A DNA stretch of 64,000 nt from Alitta virens (lineage: Eukaryota; Annelida; Polychaeta; Phyllodocida; Nereididae), in contig OW028577.1 of NCBI GenBank assembly GCA_932294295.1, positions 4,679,001 through 4,743,000 of the forward strand. The letters run 5' to 3'. The notes beneath the pieces are model-generated. The model had not been told where the DNA came from and searched no databases. It was given only the letters and a program-made list of their open reading frames with translations. Positions 63,482 to 64,000 of the stretch are shown one piece after another. Each line of letters begins with the position of its first letter. Position 1 is the first letter of the stretch. The position numbers and the translations under genes are program-made.

Positions 63482-64000
63482 CTGAGAAAAACACAACCAA
63501 GAAACCATTTATTAATAGCTAAAGACCAGAAGCAGAGGTTGATGTAATGATGAGATGATAAGGCTTGGAGTCCATGCTTTGTTACAAATTCACCAGTAGG
63601 TGGTTTCTTACTTGCCAGCAAACTATAGATGCTGTTAATCAAATCGTCAATGATCTATATTCTATGAAATTAGCACTTAAGTTTCCCGGCTCAATCCTAA
63701 CGCTTGTCTGTCTGGCACAAGTGACAGAGTGTTTCGAGCAAGTATTAATTGGTCAGAGGAAAATTAAATACAAAATACACCAGAGTCGAACCTGGATTAA
63801 CAGCCACCTGTACAGAATGTTCACCTGCTGTAAACGGCCATTCTCACAACCCCCAACTGAATTTTCACTGCATGTGTCATCCTTCTATTAAATGGCCACT
63901 GGCTTAAACAGCCAAGTGTAGCAATTCCCTTGGGCGACTGCTTAATTTTAACACAGGTTTGACTGTATTTCATCCTTGGAACGACCATTTTAACTCAGGT

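Overview
The window is nuclear DNA of an intron-rich animal. It has canonical GT-AG introns, vertebrate-like exon structures and a dense load of SINEs, LINEs, MITEs, a mariner element and a DIRS retrotransposon. The deep-conserved gene content and AT-rich introns suit a marine invertebrate (for example a mollusc, annelid or non-vertebrate deuterostome). I cannot fix the phylum from sequence alone.

Layout, left to right. The 3' end of a potassium-dependent sodium/calcium exchanger gene (SLC24/NCKX, + strand) occupies 801-3254. About 14 kb of repeat-rich DNA follows: satellites, a broken DD37D mariner at 8.5-9.8 kb, a Copia relic at 11.6-12.1 kb, a 78-bp minisatellite at 12.3-12.8 kb, and two 5'-truncated LINEs at 14.1-15.9 kb. 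A compact gene for mitochondrial ribosomal protein bL34m (- strand) lies at 17.2-17.6 kb. A complete four-exon CREG gene (- strand) spans 18.9-20.4 kb. A complete SCAMP gene (- strand) spans 23.2-30.4 kb. It is followed head-to-head by the complete 23-exon beta subunit of the AP-3 adaptor (AP3B, + strand) at 32.7-45.9 kb. The last 23 exons of the checkpoint kinase ATR (- strand, C-terminal 889 residues) run from 63.5 to 49.05 kb, convergent with AP3B. The 5' part of ATR lies beyond the right edge.

Functional picture. CREG (secreted/endolysosomal glycoprotein), SCAMP (endosome/trans-Golgi membrane protein) and AP3B (sorting to lysosome-related organelles) are consecutive trafficking genes. ATR, NCKX and MRPL34 are unrelated neighbours.

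The most interesting signal is in SCAMP. Two adjacent alternative exons (25013-25142 and 24395-24512) each encode a version of the fourth transmembrane segment. Both start in phase 2 and end in phase 0, so including both or neither breaks the frame; they look like an obligate mutually exclusive pair. Second is a TTAA-flanked MITE with two opposite-orientation copies, each ending within about 25 bp of a coding exon's splice acceptor. Also notable are a DIRS deletion derivative in an ATR intron and a fold-back element in an AP3B intron. Exon boundaries were derived by hand from splice signals, reading phase and recalled family sequences; no alignment or search was run.
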